Source: Tamarix chinensis (Eukaryota; Streptophyta; Magnoliopsida; Caryophyllales; Tamaricaceae). From it: a stretch of 64,000 bases of DNA. The DNA lies in NCBI GenBank assembly GCA_030549775.1, contig CM060177.1:29850014-29914013 (forward strand), read 5' to 3'. The notes below the pieces were generated by a model, which was not told the origin of the DNA, did no database searches, and saw only the letters and a list, made by a program, of their open reading frames with translations. The position numbers and the translations under genes were made by a program. Each line of letters starts with the position of its first letter. The stretch's first letter is position 1. This document shows, in pieces, positions 1-11,460 of this stretch.

Positions 1-199
1 AGTATTACAAATTATACAACAAAATAACAAAGCTACACAACTTTAATAATATAATACATAGATGTAATCATATGTAGTCCAACTTTATGTCTTGTTCTTC
101 CTTGCACTTTGTGATCATTGTAATGCCACTATCATTGTCGTATACATCATAGATCTTTAATAACATGAACTTCTTGTAAACATGTACAATACCTGCAAG

Positions 200-1020
200 A
201 ATTATCTAACAAAAACATTAGAAGTATAAGAATTTTCAAGTACAATGGGTTCAATCTCCAAGTATGCTAATTCTAATTGTTCTTCATCATTTGAAGAATA
301 AGATTGAGAGTGATCTAGAGATGCTCCTACATCAGGTTGGGGCTCGGCTCCATGTTGGGCCATATCCTCATTTACTGGACCTAGGTTGTTTATGCCCATA
401 TTAATATTGACCCCATGAAGATTAACCTTGCCCTTATGGTTGAAATATGGGAATCTATAAGTAAATTGTTAGAGTTCCTTCCAAGTGGAATTGTGTGTGG
501 GGTCACATTTAGTCCATTACACAAGGACCTCAGTGATCCAGTGGTGATCACACTTCCTGCAGCAAGAAGCTATTATCTGCAGGGGAATGTAGGTTGGGAA
601 GCTGAATGAAGCGGTGGGTGGCACTGGTGAAGGTGGAGCATTTGTAGGTTAGGGCACCATTTGAGAACTGTCACTTGGAAGACTGGATGGATCTTGGTGT
701 CATCGAGCAATTACAATTTATAGGCCACCTTACTTGTTTATTGTATGACAAGGTAGTTACTATAGTAATTTTTTGATAGCTTGTGTTGCTGATAGTGGAC
801 AGAAGACTGTCGATAACGTTAGAGCTTGAGAAAGTTCCATTGGTTGATTTGAAATTATTTGTTGGTGTGGTAGGTATCATCCTATTGTTTCATCCGTATT
901 TGAGCACAAAACAATTTCTCCTTTAACAATTTTCAAGAATTTATCACAATTAGTGGACCAAGTTTCCATATTTTCCATCTTTGTTGAGTATAAGACAATC
1001 TGAAAGAACTAGGGGAGGTT
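200..1020 (-). pseudogene. G1 Pol C-terminus (integrase C-terminal region)
   Basis: Reading the minus strand from 1020, the first residues (KPPLVLSDCL and following) continue the integrase segment that ends at 5883 across the copia insertion. Then comes a decayed stretch with a DKFLKIVK-like motif. Near 430-400 a gypsy-type FHLE...KVNLHGVNINMG block leads into an acidic C-terminal tail that stops near 202. Several frameshifts and stops separate these parts. In the gypsy family this region carries the integrase C-terminal and chromodomain-like segment used for target choice; no clear chromodomain is visible here. Bases 1-200 are AT-rich and may be the start of the 3' LTR. Confidence 0.7.
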
Positions 1021-1327
1021 TGTTAAATATTCTTCAAACTAAGTAGTGGGTAGTTGTTACTTGATTCCTAGTTTTTCTATATTCGTTGCTATTTTCTAGT
1101 TTACTGACTAAGTGGTTATGACATAGTCTAGGTGTCATAGTTAGTGGTTTATTTCCAGTTAATAGCTTGTTTGTTAGTGGGACATGATCACCCACTTAGT
1201 AAGATAGTGGTAGCTTATTTTCAACTTTGTTAGTCGTGTTTTTAGCTTATTTAAAGGCATCTGATGTAGTTGGTTTTACGCAAGTAGTCTCTAACTTTAC
1301 TTCCTTTTATATTTTAAATCCCCAACA
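1021..1327 (+). repeat. copia 5' LTR
   Basis: 307 bp, TG...CA ends, with a near-identical partner at 5549-5877. It lacks a 22-bp segment that the 3' copy has near the right end, after TTTTACGCAAG. The LTR should carry the promoter and RNA ends; a TATTTAAAGG stretch at about 1249-1258 is a TATA-like candidate. Confidence 0.95.
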
Positions 1328-1333
1328 AATTCT

Positions 1334-1345
1334 TGGTATTAGAGC
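1334..1345 (+). other. copia primer binding site (initiator tRNA-Met type)
   Basis: TGGTATTAGAGC lies 6 bp after the 5' LTR. It differs at one base from the standard plant copia site TGGTATCAGAGC, which is complementary to initiator tRNA-Met and primes minus-strand cDNA synthesis. Confidence 0.9.
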
Positions 1346-1539
1346 CGGCAAAAAAAAGAGAAGACAATAGAAAAGTTTTTCTTTTTTTATTCCTTCTCAT
1401 CAAGTGGGGTTATTTTCTTTGAGAAAGTTAAAAAAAAACACAAAATTAAATTGGTAAAGTTAGAGAGAGAAATATAGAGATTTGAGTGAAGCACAAAAGC
1501 ACTAAAACACATACCGGAGAGCACAAACAAAAATCATCC

Positions 1540-2460
1540 ATGGCTAGCAATGGCACCAACCCATTATCTCAACCCCTAATTCCAATTTTTAAGGGGGGAA
1601 AACTACCACTGATGGAGTTTGAATATGAAGACCCTATTCAAGTCTCAAGATCTATGTGACATGGTGGAGCATGGGTATACGGAACCCGTGGAGGCCCTAG
1701 TGGAACCCGATCAATGGTTGCGGGAGAATTGGAAGAAAGACTCAAAGGCTTTGCTCTTTATCCAATCGGCACTGGATGATAAAATATTTCTGCGAATTGC
1801 AGCAGCATCAACCTCAAAGCAAGCCTAGGATATACTCAAGGCTAAATTTTTTGGTGACAAGAAGGTAAATGGTGTCAAATTACAGACTCTCCGTTCTGAA
1901 TTTGCTAATTTGGCCATGAAAGATAAAGAAACTATATAAGGATTCTTATCTAGAGTCTTTGGGGTTGTCAGTCATATAAGAAGATATGGTGAAATTATTA
2001 GTGATCAAACAATTTTTAGTAAGGTTTTGAGAATCCTAACTACAGATTACATCTATATTGTTACCGTTATTGAAGAATCTAAGAATTTTTCAACTTATAT
2101 ATTTGATGAATTAATGAGTTCCTTGATAGCACATGAAGAACGACTGAACAAACCATATGAAAAGATTGAATAGAAATCTCTTCAAGTGAAGGGAGAATCT
2201 TCCTTTCAGGGGAAGATTGAAAATTCAGGCGATAGAGGATATGGCAGAGGAGGCTTCCGTGGCTGAATCTATGGCGGAGGCGGAGGTTGCAGTTATTCCG
2301 GAGGTCGTGGTCATTTTGGAGGAAATTGACACTCCAAGAGAAATATATAATGTCATTATTGCAAGAGGTTTAGCCATAAAGAAGCTGAATGTTGGAGTAA
2401 TCAGAGAGGTGAATCAAAGCAAGCAAGTTTCACGAAAAATCCCCAAGAAGATAGCACCTT
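1540..2460 (+). pseudogene. copia gag (UBN2-type capsid with CCHC zinc knuckle)
   Basis: The ATG at 1540 begins a short MASNGT leader. A frameshift then moves the typical capsid segment (MKTLFKSQDLCDMVEHGYTE) into another frame at 1625. Further stops occur near 1828, 1940 and 2172. A zinc knuckle with spacing C-x2-C-x4-H-x4-C is encoded at 2351-2392, after a Gly-rich stretch. In copia elements this protein forms the virus-like particle and binds RNA. The gene is inactive as it stands. Confidence 0.88.
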
Positions 2461-3700
2461 GTTCATGGCTCACTCAAAAATTGATCCAGTGGACAATGTT
2501 GTATGATTTATTAACAGTGGTTGCTCTAACCACATGTCTGGTGTAAGAGCACTCTTCAAGAGTCTTCATGAATCACAAAAATTAGAGGTATGATTGGGGG
2601 ATGAAAAGTAAATCAAAGTTGAAGGTAGAGGTATCATTGCAATCCCAACTTCAAATGGCAATACAAAGCTCCTTCATGATGTGCAGTATGTACCTTCTAT
2701 TGCTCATAATATTTGAGTGTCGGTCAATTAAGGTGGATATTTTGTTTTGTTTGAGGATGATTGTTGTAACATTTATGATAAAAAATCTGGCCACAAATTT
2801 GTAGGAGTCTAAATGACTCAAAACATAATGTTCCCCCTTAATGTGTCAAATGGTGATATTAGCAGTGCACTAGTTGTTAAAGGAAACATAGAGGCAAATT
2901 TATGGCATTTGCGGTATGGTCATTGGAATGTTAAAGGGCTACAATTGTTAAGTAAAAAAATATGGTTTTTGGTTTGCCTAAAATTGAAGCTCTTAAATTC
3001 TGTGAAGGGTGTGTGTATGGTAAACAAAGTAGACTATCTTTTCCTATTGGCAATGCTTGGAGAGCCTCTACTTGTTTATAACTTGTTCATATAGATTTGT
3101 GTGGTCCTATGTCAACTTAGTCTCTAGGAGGAAGTCGATATTTGTTGCTATTTGTTGATAATTGTAGTTGCATGAATTGGGTTTATTTCTTGAAAAACAA
3201 ATTTGAAGCCTTTGATTATTTCAAGAAATTTAAGTCACTGATGGAGAAATAAAGCGGGTGTCAAATTAAGGCACTACATACAGATCGCAATGCGAGTTTG
3301 TCTCAAATGAGTTCAACATTTTTTGTGAGGAGAAGGTATTTATAGGGAGTTGAATACACCTAATACACCCTAGAAAAACCATGTAGCTGAGAGAAAAAAT
3401 TGTACGATGATGGCAAGAAGCATGCTGAATGCTAGAGGAGTTCCACGGCTATTTTGGGCAGAGGTTGTAGCCACGATAATGTATATCCTCAACATGTTAC
3501 CAACAAAGGTCGTCTATAATCAAACTCCATGAGGCGTGGAAAGGTAATCAGCCAAGGGTAAGCCACTTACGTATTTTTGGTTGTATAGCATATCCTTTGG
3601 TTCATTCTTGCACTAAGCTTGATGATAAATCTGTAAAATGCACTTTTGTGGGATATAGTGCTCAATCCAAAGCATATAGATTATATAAACCTATGAGTGG
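2461..3700 (+). pseudogene. copia protease and integrase
   Basis: The aspartic protease begins with FINSGCSNHMSG at about 2507. The family active site is D-S-G, but here the aspartate codon has become Asn (2513-2515). A GAG-pre-integrase segment (WHLRYGHWNVKGLQLL) lies near 2900, and its C-x2-C half follows in another frame near 3000. The integrase core is recognisable from HIDLCGPM near 3090 through LHTDR near 3280 and VAERKN near 3388, covering the D, D and E regions, with several stops between. These enzymes mature the polyprotein and insert cDNA; neither can be functional here. Confidence 0.85.
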
Positions 3701-4049
3701 TAAAGTCATTATTAGTAGGAATGGCATATTCAATGAAGAAGCTAGATGGATATAGGGGAAAGACGACATACCTATAGTAGCTTCACAACATATTATAACT
3801 TCCCCTGATCATAGAAGATGCACAATCACGAGCAAAAACTCCCATCACCGGTTGCAATGACATCAACTCCACTACTTCTACACCAGCTAGAAGTACTTCC
3901 TCAACACTAGATAGTAGCAGTAGCACTTCACCAACATCAGACCCTTCTTCACAAACACCACCTTGGAAAGTCAAATCTTTGAGGGAGGTGTATGAATCTT
4001 ACTCATTCACCTTGTACATGACCGAACCAACCTATTTTGAGGAAGTCAT

Positions 4050-4970
4050 TGAAAGTGAAGAATGGGAAGCATCAATGATGGAGGAGATGACGACAATTAA
4101 ACATAATCATACATGGGAACTGGTTGATCTTCCATAAGACAAGACTCCCATTGGACTCAAGTGGGTTTATAAAGTTAAACATCATGTAGATGGAAGTATC
4201 CAGAAGTTTAAAGTGAGGCTTGTTGCTAAGGGGTATGCACAACATCAAGGTATTGAATTTGACGAAACTTTCTCACCTGTAGCTCGTTTTGAAACAATGA
4301 GAGTGTTATTGTCTTTGGGTGCTAAATTGAATTTTCCTATCTATCAATTTGATGTCAAGTCTGCATTCTTGAATGGGGAGTTAGAAGAAGTTTTGTGCCT
4401 CAACCTGAAGGCTTTGTTGTCAGTGGTCATGAAAAAAGTCTATAAGCTTAAAAAGGCTCTTTATAGGCTTAAAGGAACGCCACAAGCATGGTATAGAAGG
4501 ATCAACTCATATTTCTTTTCAAATGGATTTGTAAGGAGTGAGAATGAGCCCACTCTATATGTAAAAAAACTGAGAATGGTAAGTTTCTAATTGTCTGCAT
4601 CTATGTAGATGACATGATATATTTGGGATCTTTTGAAAGTTTAATTGCCAAGTTCAAATTATGCATGATGAGGGAATTTGAAATGTCAGATTTAGGCAAG
4701 TTGCAGTACTTTCTTGGTCTTGAGGTGAAACAGGTAGAAGATGGCATATTTCTCTCACAAAAGAAGTATGCAAAAGATATTCTATTCAGGTTCCATATGC
4801 ACAACAACAAGTCAGCAACTACTCCCATGAAGGCTAATGAAAAACTGCAACTTGAAGATGGTATAGCTGTTGTAGATCCAAGTTACTACAGAAGCTTAGT
4901 TGGTGGGTTAAATTATTTAACTCATACTATGCCTGATATCGTGTACTCTATGAGTGTCTTATCATGATAC
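4050..4970 (+). pseudogene. copia reverse transcriptase (RVT_2)
   Basis: The best preserved part of this copy. It runs from TWELVDLP near 4110 through KWVYKVKHHVDGSI, RLVAKGYAQ (about 4217), FDETFSPVAR and QFDVKSAFLNGE to the catalytic YVDD box, intact at 4602-4613. After YVDD come LGSFES, DLGKLQYFLGLEV and SYYRSLVGGLNYLTHTMPDI. One stop before KTPIG, and frameshifts near 4400 and 4590, interrupt it. The domain makes cDNA from the element RNA. Confidence 0.9.
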
Positions 4971-5500
4971 ATGCACAGTTCTACAGGACAACACCTTAGA
5001 GCAGCAAAAAGGGTACTTTGTTACATTGTTGGAACAGTTGATTTTGGGATTTGGTACTTGACGAACGTAAATTTTAGCTTACTTAGGTATAGTGACATCA
5101 ATTGGGTTGGATGTATAGATGATAGGAAAATTACTTTAGGCCATGTTTTCAACTTGGGGTCAGGTGCAATATCTTGGAGCTCAAAGAAGCAAGAGGTGGT
5201 GGTGTTATCATCATTAGAAGCGAAGTATGTTGTTGTGACATCGACAGCGTGTCAAGCGGTTTGGTTATGAAGGTTGCCGGCAGATGTACGTTATGAGCAA
5301 AAGGGAGCAACAAAAATATTTTGTGACAACAAGGCTACTATTGCAATGAAAAAACCCCGACATTCTATAGTAGAACAAAGCACATTGATATCTGTTACCA
5401 TTACATTCGCAACCTGATTGCAAATGAGGAAATTGAGCTGATCCAACAAATAGCTAGGTTTCCGATGTTCTCACCAAAGCACTTCCTCTTGACAAGCATA
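4971..5500 (+). pseudogene. copia RNase H domain
   Basis: Follows the RT after one stop (4966). Recognisable segments are HLRAAKRVLCYIVGT, a YSDINWVGC stretch matching the family YSDADWAG with the second Asp changed, ISWSSKKQEVVVLSSLEAKY and, in a shifted frame, FCDNKATIAM. It removes the RNA strand during reverse transcription. Stops and a frameshift after 5268 make it non-functional. Confidence 0.88.
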
Positions 5501-5548
5501 TTTATTTTCGGTAGAAGCTAGGTGTATGTAGTTTTGAAGCAAGGGGTG

Positions 5549-5877
5549 TGTTAAATATGCTTCAAACTAAGTAGTGGGTAGTTGTTACTTGATTCCTAGT
5601 TTTTTTTTTTATGTTTGTTGCTATTTTTTAGTTTACTGACTAAGTGGTTATGACATTGTCTAGGTGTCATAGTTAGTGGTTTATTTTCGGTTAATAGCTT
5701 GTGTGTTAGTGAGACATGATCACCCACTTAGTAAGATAGTGACAGCTTATTTTCACCATTGTTAGTCATATTTTTAGCATATTTAAAGGCACCTGACGTA
5801 GTTGGTTTTACGCAAGCATTGAATGAATTACTTTCCTTCTCTAACTTTACTTCCTTTTATATTTTAAATCTCCAACA
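5549..5877 (+). repeat. copia 3' LTR
   Basis: 329 bp, TG...CA, preceded by a short purine-rich tract (GAAGCAAGGGG) that fits the polypurine tract. Compared with the 5' LTR it has about 20 substitutions, a longer T run near 5610 and an extra 22 bp containing ATTGAATGAATTACTTTCC. Confidence 0.95.
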
Positions 5878-6800
5878 AGGTTTGCCATAGACAACCTGAA
5901 AGGGCGAAGTACCCAAAGATGAGCGGTGGGAGGTGTTACACTAGAGCTCAGCCCAATGAAAGCATCATAGTCACAAGTTAGGGATGTCTCCTACCACAAC
6001 CCGTAAATATGTCTCTAGCGATCGGTTCACCACCTCAGTTTGGTCGTCGGTCCACTGATCTTGCACAACTCTTGCCACAAATGGCATAAAAAAGGTAGTT
6101 CACGGTCAAAGACGATAGACTGAGGAATGCCATGTAAACAGATGTATTATTGAAGAAAATGATTAGCTAACTGAGCTGTAGTAATGTTTGCTGACAGTGC
6201 AATAAAATGTCCATGCTTTGAAAGACGATGAATAATGACCCACATACAACTTTTCCCAACGATAGGGGGTAACCTGTTGTAAAATCCATTGATACATTCT
6301 CCCATATCCGAGACGGGACGGGCAAGGGCTGAAGAAGGCCGTTTGGAGCAGCTTCGCACAAATTGACGAACATCCTCAAAGTGAGGTCAATAGAAATTAT
6401 CAGCTCTCCTGGCTAAAGAACGGGTTGCACCAAAATGACCCCCCAACGGGGAACCATGATATATATTCAAAATATGGGAAATTAACGTAGCAGGCACAAA
6501 AAGGTGATTACCTTTTAGGAGTAACCCATCCTTGATGGAATAGGGAGTGGTGTTGGAATTTTTGTCTGACATCTTGCGAATTATGGCTTGGACTTCTGGG
6601 TTAGATGCGATAATTGTGCGCAGAGAGTCCAGGTCACCAAAAATAAGGGCGGAAATAACTTGGTACTCGGCAACAACTTCAAGGGTCAACCGAGAAAAAC
6701 CGTCGGCGACCTGATTAACATGGCCCGTTTGATATTCAATAGTGAATTCATACACTAGTAGCTTCACAAACCACTTTTATTGCTCGGGAGTCTGGATGTT
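5878..6800 (-). pseudogene. G1 integrase
   Basis: On the minus strand the zinc-binding part reads near 6520-6390 ([28 protein letters not shown]). Next come [20 protein letters not shown], the core [27 protein letters not shown] and LGTSPFQVVYGK near 5900. The family core carries a D-D-E triad; here the segment around the first catalytic Asp (normally DFI-GLP) is frameshifted. The gene then jumps across the copia element to 1020. The enzyme would join element cDNA to the chromosome. Confidence 0.85.
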
Positions 6801-7200
6801 TTAGGATAGCAATTGACAGAGACTTTGGTGATCGGTGATGACGGTAGATGGTTGACCCATAAGGTAATGCCGCCACCGGCGGACGACCGAAATGATAACA
6901 AACATTTCACGGTTGTAGGCGGAGCTTTGGCAGAGCGTTGATGGGAAACGCTTGCTGTGCAATGCAAGTGGATGGTTGCGTTCAGATGGAGCCACACCTA
7001 CTGTTGTTGCAGAGGCATCGGTTTGAATAGTGAAAGGCTGGGTGAAATTTGGCAGGCCCAAAACGAGTACTTGGGTCATGGTCTTTTTAAGTAACTGGAA
7101 CAATTCTAAAGCCTTCCACTCGAATCCTTCATCCTTCTTCAATAAATCCGTAAGATCTGCATAAATATTGAATAAATTTACGGTGATACCCAATCAATCC
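6764..7200 (-). pseudogene. G1 RNase H
   Basis: Minus-strand reading with LGLPNFTQPFTIQTDASATT (catalytic D in TDAS), then NHPLALHSKRF, SAYNREMFVIISVVRRWRHY and VITDHQSLCQLLS. This is the standard gypsy RNase H order. It overlaps the end of the RT linker (LLKKDEGFEWKALELFQLLK) and is followed by YEFTIEYQTGHVNQVADGFS at about 6750. Stops separate the pieces. Confidence 0.88.
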
Positions 7201-8000
7201 AAGGAAGCTGTGGACTCTTGAAATGTGAGTGGGCCTGGGCCAACCAATCATGTAACTGATTTTTGCTTGGTCAACATGTACCCCATGAGAGGAAATAGCA
7301 TGACTAAGATATTTCAATTGTGTGAGGGCGAATGCATACTTGAGTATTTTGGTGAATAGATGGTTAGTGTGGAGAAGGGTGATGATGGCTTTGAGGTGGG
7401 TGACGTGTATTTCCTACATATGGCTATATACTAGAATGTCGTAAAAAAAAAGGAGAATATTTTTTTGTGGGTAGGAGGTATATACATGGTTTATAGCAAC
7501 TTAAAAGGTAGCAGAACGTTGGTATGGCTGAAGGGTAAAATGAAAAATTCATAATGACCTTCTTGAATGTTTAATGCAATTTATGGATATTGAGGGATGT
7601 ACTCGGATTTGGTGGTAGCCACTTCATAGGTTAAGTTTGGAAAATTAAATCACCCCATAGAACTTATCTAACAACCCATCCACTGTAAGAACAAGAAACT
7701 AACCCTTAATGGTGATAGCATTCAATGCTCAATAAGTGGCACAAAAGCACCAAGTTCCATCCTTCTTCTTAATAAGTAAGATGGGGGAAGAGAATGGGCT
7801 AGTAGAGGGCCATATGATTTTAGAGACAAGCATTTCACCAATTTTTTGCTCAAAATTTTCCTCCTGAAAGTGAGGATAATGATAAGGTTGAACATTGATG
7901 GTCTAGGAATTTGGTTTTAAATTTATGTGGTGACCAAAGTTTTGGAAAAGTAGTTCTTCTAATTCAGCAAGAACATATTTAAAATTGGTTTAAAAGGTTA
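7129..8000 (-). pseudogene. G1 reverse transcriptase
   Basis: From about 7870 on the minus strand: [45 protein letters not shown], then the catalytic region near 7445. The family F-x-DD box is altered there to FYDILVYS: one catalytic Asp has become Tyr (codon at 7443-7441). YLSHAISSHGVHVDQAK and FLGLIGYHRKFI follow at 7310-7160. Several stops are present. The order and motifs are typical of Ty3/gypsy. Confidence 0.88.
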
Positions 8001-8500
8001 GCAAGGTCTTGGGGAATGAATTGAGGGGTTTTGGGCTTAGGCTAGGGCTCCACCACCAAGAAATGGAAATAAACATAGTAGATTGAAGTGTTAAATTTAT
8101 GTGGTGATCAAAGTTTTGGAAAAGTGGAAGTTCTTCTAGTTAAATAAAAACATCTTGAAAGTGGTTTAATAAGTTAGCAAGGTCTTAGGGAATGGGTTGA
8201 GGGGTTTTGAGCCTAGAATTGGGTTCCACCACCAAGAAATGGAAATAAGTAGAGTTGTTGAGGTGTTATGCAACATTTAAATAATTAAAAGAGATTTTAG
8301 TCAATGTGGAAGGAGGTTGAAGTCCTAACAAGGTAACGTGTTCGTCTTAGAAAGTGAAGGCTATAGTGAGCAGTGGGTGATGGCTGGGCCTAAAGTGGAT
8401 AGCCATTGGACGCCCAATACAATGTCTACCCCAGCTAAGTTCAACATGTGAAAGTTGGCCACAAATTCAAAACCCTAAATATAGATAGGTATTACCTCAC
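8001..8500 (-). pseudogene. G1 protease, C-terminal half, and protease-RT linker
   Basis: On the minus strand, next to the Athila-1 insertion, the reading GFEFVANFHMLNLAGVDIVL, then GVQWLSTLGPAI, matches the end of gypsy aspartic proteases. A decayed linker to the RT follows, partly duplicated: two stretches around 7890-8050 and 8090-8240 are similar to each other (GTTTTGGAAAAGT, AAGGTCTT and CCACCACCAAGAAATGGAAAT shared). The protease continues on the far side of Athila-1 at 19019, including its active site at about 19600. Confidence 0.8.
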
Positions 8501-8791
8501 TAATATATGAGATTAATATGATATTATTTTATGTAATAATGTCATTTATTTCACATTATTTTTATAAGAATTGATCTTTTCTCGAGTTTTTCTCTTTTGG
8601 ATAGATTTTATAGGAAAAGATAAAAATGAAGAAATTCAAAGGAAAAATCAAAGAGAAAACAAAAAGAAGCAAGAAACACATGAAGAATGCATGAAATCAA
8701 TGGAAGAAAATACCAAAATTGGAAAACAAACATCCAAGGGGATCTCGTGCTGATGTTTCAAGAAGAGAAAGTGAAAGAAAAAGAAACATGG
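8501..8791 (+). repeat. Athila-1 5' LTR remnant
   Basis: Aligns to 17456-17746 of the 3' LTR, then stops abruptly after AAAGAAACATGG. The rest of the LTR, the primer binding site, the leader and the start of gag are missing. Confidence 0.92.
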
Positions 8792-8796
8792 TATTT

Positions 8797-9560
8797 CTTG
8801 GACCCATATGCAAAAGGTTTTTATTGACTGATATGCAAAAGGTTTTTCTTGAGAAATACTTCCCCTTATCTAAAGCAACTAACATAAGAAAAGAAATGTT
8901 TAGTATTAGGCAAGATGGAGGGTTGTCGTTGCACGAGTATTGGGAACGTTTTAAGAAGTTATATGGTAGTTGTCCCAATCACCAAATTACTGAGCAATTG
9001 TTGATACAATATTTTTATGAAGGATTATCTCCTATGGATCGAAATATGATAAATGCTGCTATTAGGGGTTCTTTAGTTAACAAAACTCTTGCTGAAGCTA
9101 AAAGATTACTTACTAACATAGCATCTAACTCCTAATATAGTAGTAGGGGAAGTAATTCTATGTCTCAACAAGTGAAAAAGGCTAGTATCACTGAATTAAA
9201 ATCACAAGTATCTTACCTGAAATCTCTAGTGGAAAAAGTAGTTGGTGAAAAAATTCCTGTAAAGGTATGTGGAATTTATTCTTTTACCGAAATCCTACTG
9301 ATATGAATTCTACCTTATAGGAAGAAAAATAAGTGAATGCCATCGGAGGACAACAAGGGCCAAGGAGGAATGATCCTTATGCTCCAACATATAATCCAGG
9401 TCGGAAGGATCATCCTAAACTAAGATACGGGAACAATCAACAAAGTGGTAATTCATATTTCAAACCACCATCTTATCAAAGTCAACAAAGTGGATTGATT
9501 GGTAGTCTATAGGAAAAATACAAACACAAGGATCCTTAAAGTTCCCAAGTTTAACAGAAA
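8797..9560 (+). pseudogene. Athila-1 gag (partial)
   Basis: Retrotransposon gag segment: VFLEKYFPLSKATNIRKEMF near 8838, LSLHEYWERFKKLYGSCPNH, then LIQYFYEGLSPMDRNMINAA and LVNKTLAEAKRLLTNIASNS ending near 9135. This is the Athila gag signature (FYxGLSP and NKT-EA). In other frames to about 9480 lie a QQGPRR stretch and a YAPTYNPGRKDHPKL block, the Pro/Asn-rich gag tail. The N-terminus is lost through the 5' deletion. Gag would form the particle core. Confidence 0.88.
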
Positions 9561-10790
9561 GGACCCCTAGAGAGAATGCTAGTAAAATCAAAACTCAGAG
9601 TGGCAAACAGTTAGCGAGTCTAAGACAAGTGAGGGAAGAGAAATAAATGAGTAAAGAAGAGGATGAGACAGTTGTTGAGAAACAAGACAGTGGAAATCCT
9701 TCACAGGAAGATAAAAATGATTCTCTTATTCCCATTCAAACCACTACTTTTCCTAGCAAGTTGACGAGAAACAGGAAGTAAAATCGTGACAAGGAGATGT
9801 ATGACATGTTTAGAAAAGTGGAGGTGAACATCCATCTAATTAATGTAATAAAAAAGTGCTAAGGTATGCAAAATTCCTTAAGGATTTGTGTACTAACATA
9901 AGGAAGTTGAAGGGGGATGAGAAAGTAAGTGCTGACGAGAATGTTTCAGTAATTTTATAAAGGAAACTTCCACCAAAGTACAAAGATCCAAGTATTTTTA
10001 TCGTCCCTTGCAAGATTGGAAATACAAGGTATGAAAAGTGTTTGCTTGACTTAGGTGCTTCAATTAATGTGATTCATTTATCTATCTTTAATGCACTAAG
10101 TTTAGGGCCTATAAAATAAACACAAGTTATTATCCAATTAGCTGATAGATCTAATATATACCCTGAAGGAGTAATTGAAGATGTATTGGTGCAAGTGAAT
10201 GAGTTGATATTTCTTGCTAATTTTTATGTGTTAAACATCTAGGATAATGGTTCATCTAATTCTTTTCCTATATTATTAGGCAAACTATTTCTAAAAACTT
10301 CAAAAATAAAAATTGATGTACATGATGGATTTTTAACCATGGAGTTTGACGGTGAAGTTATTAGATTTAACATATATGAATCCACGCAATATCCTGCAAA
10401 TTGTGAATTGGTTTCTATGATAGATTTAATTGATTAGGTTTATGAGTTATCTTCTGAAGATCTTTTAGCGGTGATGTTAACTTAATGCATTGAAACTGAA
10501 TTTTTGGAAGAGTTGAATGAGAAATTTGAAATAGATGAGGAGATCAAGGAAATGGTGACCGCTTTAGGAGCATGCCCTGGTAGAATTGAAAATTTTGTGG
10601 ATTTACCATTAACATTAGATAGAACTTTACCCTAGGTAGAACAAGCACCAGAAGTGGAATTAAAACCTTTATCTGGACATCTTAAGTATGTATTTCTGGG
10701 AGATAAGGATACCCTACCTGTCATCCTATCTACCTGTAATCATTTATGGGAGATAAGGGAGAAATGGTTCCTACTAAGTAAGAATAAAAG
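9561..10790 (+). pseudogene. Athila-1 protease and pro-RT linker
   Basis: From about 9960 one frame is readable with only a few stops: LPPKYKDPSIFIVPCKIGN, then the aspartic protease core LLDLGASINVIHLSIF with the catalytic Asp at 10048-10050 (D-L-G-A, as in Athila). IIQLADRSNIYPEGVIEDVL and a SFPILLGKLFL strand follow. The linker, with an ELKPLSGHLKYVFLGD motif, leads to RT near 10680. The protease cleaves the Gag-Pol polyprotein. The active-site loop is intact, but the frame has stops before and after. Confidence 0.87.
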
Positions 10791-11460
10791 CTTATGAATG
10801 TTTTAAATAAGCATAAAGCTAATTTGGGATGGATGGTTACAAATATTAAGGGTATCAATCCTTCAGTGTGTATGCATCGGATTTTAATGGAGTATGATTG
10901 TAAGCCTAGTAGACAAGTACAATGTAGACTAAATCCGATTATAATGAATGTAGTAAAGAAAGAGGTATTAAAGTTGTTATCTGTTGGAGTTATTTACCTA
11001 ATATATGATAGTATATGGGTTAGTCATCTCCAAGTAGTACCCAACAAAATGGGAGTTACTATTGTGGAGAATGAAAAGGGAGAAATAGTTCCTACTAAAG
11101 TTTAAAATGGTTGGAGGGTTTTGTGGATTATAGAAAGTTAAATTCCATGACTAGGAAGGATCATTTTCCTTTTCCATTTATGAATCAGATGTTAGAGAGG
11201 TTAGTAGGTCATGCATATTACTACTTTTTGGATGGATATTCTGCATATGTGCAGGTTCCTATAGCTCTAGAAGATCAGGAGAAGACAACATTCACATGTC
11301 CTTACAACACGTTTGCATATCGTCATATGCCATTTGGGTTGTACAATTCTCCTACCACATTTCAAAGATACATGGTAAGTATTTTTTAAGAATATTTGGA
11401 GAAAATTATTAAGGTAATCATGGATGATTTTAGTATACATAGTGATGCTTTTGACTAATG
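10791..11460 (+). pseudogene. Athila-1 reverse transcriptase
   Basis: INPSVCMHRILMEYDCKPSR near 10850, VPNKMGVTIVENEKGEIVPT near 11040, then DYRKLNSMTRKDHFPFPFMN, LVGHAYYYFLDGYSAYVQVP and EKTTFTCPYNTFAYRHMPFG. The catalytic IMDDF box lies at 11417-11431 with both Asp codons present. One stop at 11103 (before NGWR) and another at 11387 interrupt the frame. Order and motifs are typical of Athila RT. Confidence 0.92.

Larger units (their letters stand above)
1021..5877 (+). mobile_element. Ty1/copia LTR retrotransposon, complete outline, coding decayed
   Basis: The element starts TGTTAAATAT and ends CCAACA. It is flanked on both sides by the 5-bp target duplication AGGTT (1016-1020 and 5878-5882). 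It has two LTRs, a primer binding site, and gag, protease, integrase, RT and RNase H in the copia order (integrase before RT). Length is 4857 bp, typical of copia. The LTRs differ at roughly 20 aligned positions plus a 22-bp indel, so the insertion is not recent. It sits inside the G1 integrase gene on the opposite strand. Coding is broken by many stops and frameshifts. Confidence 0.96.
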
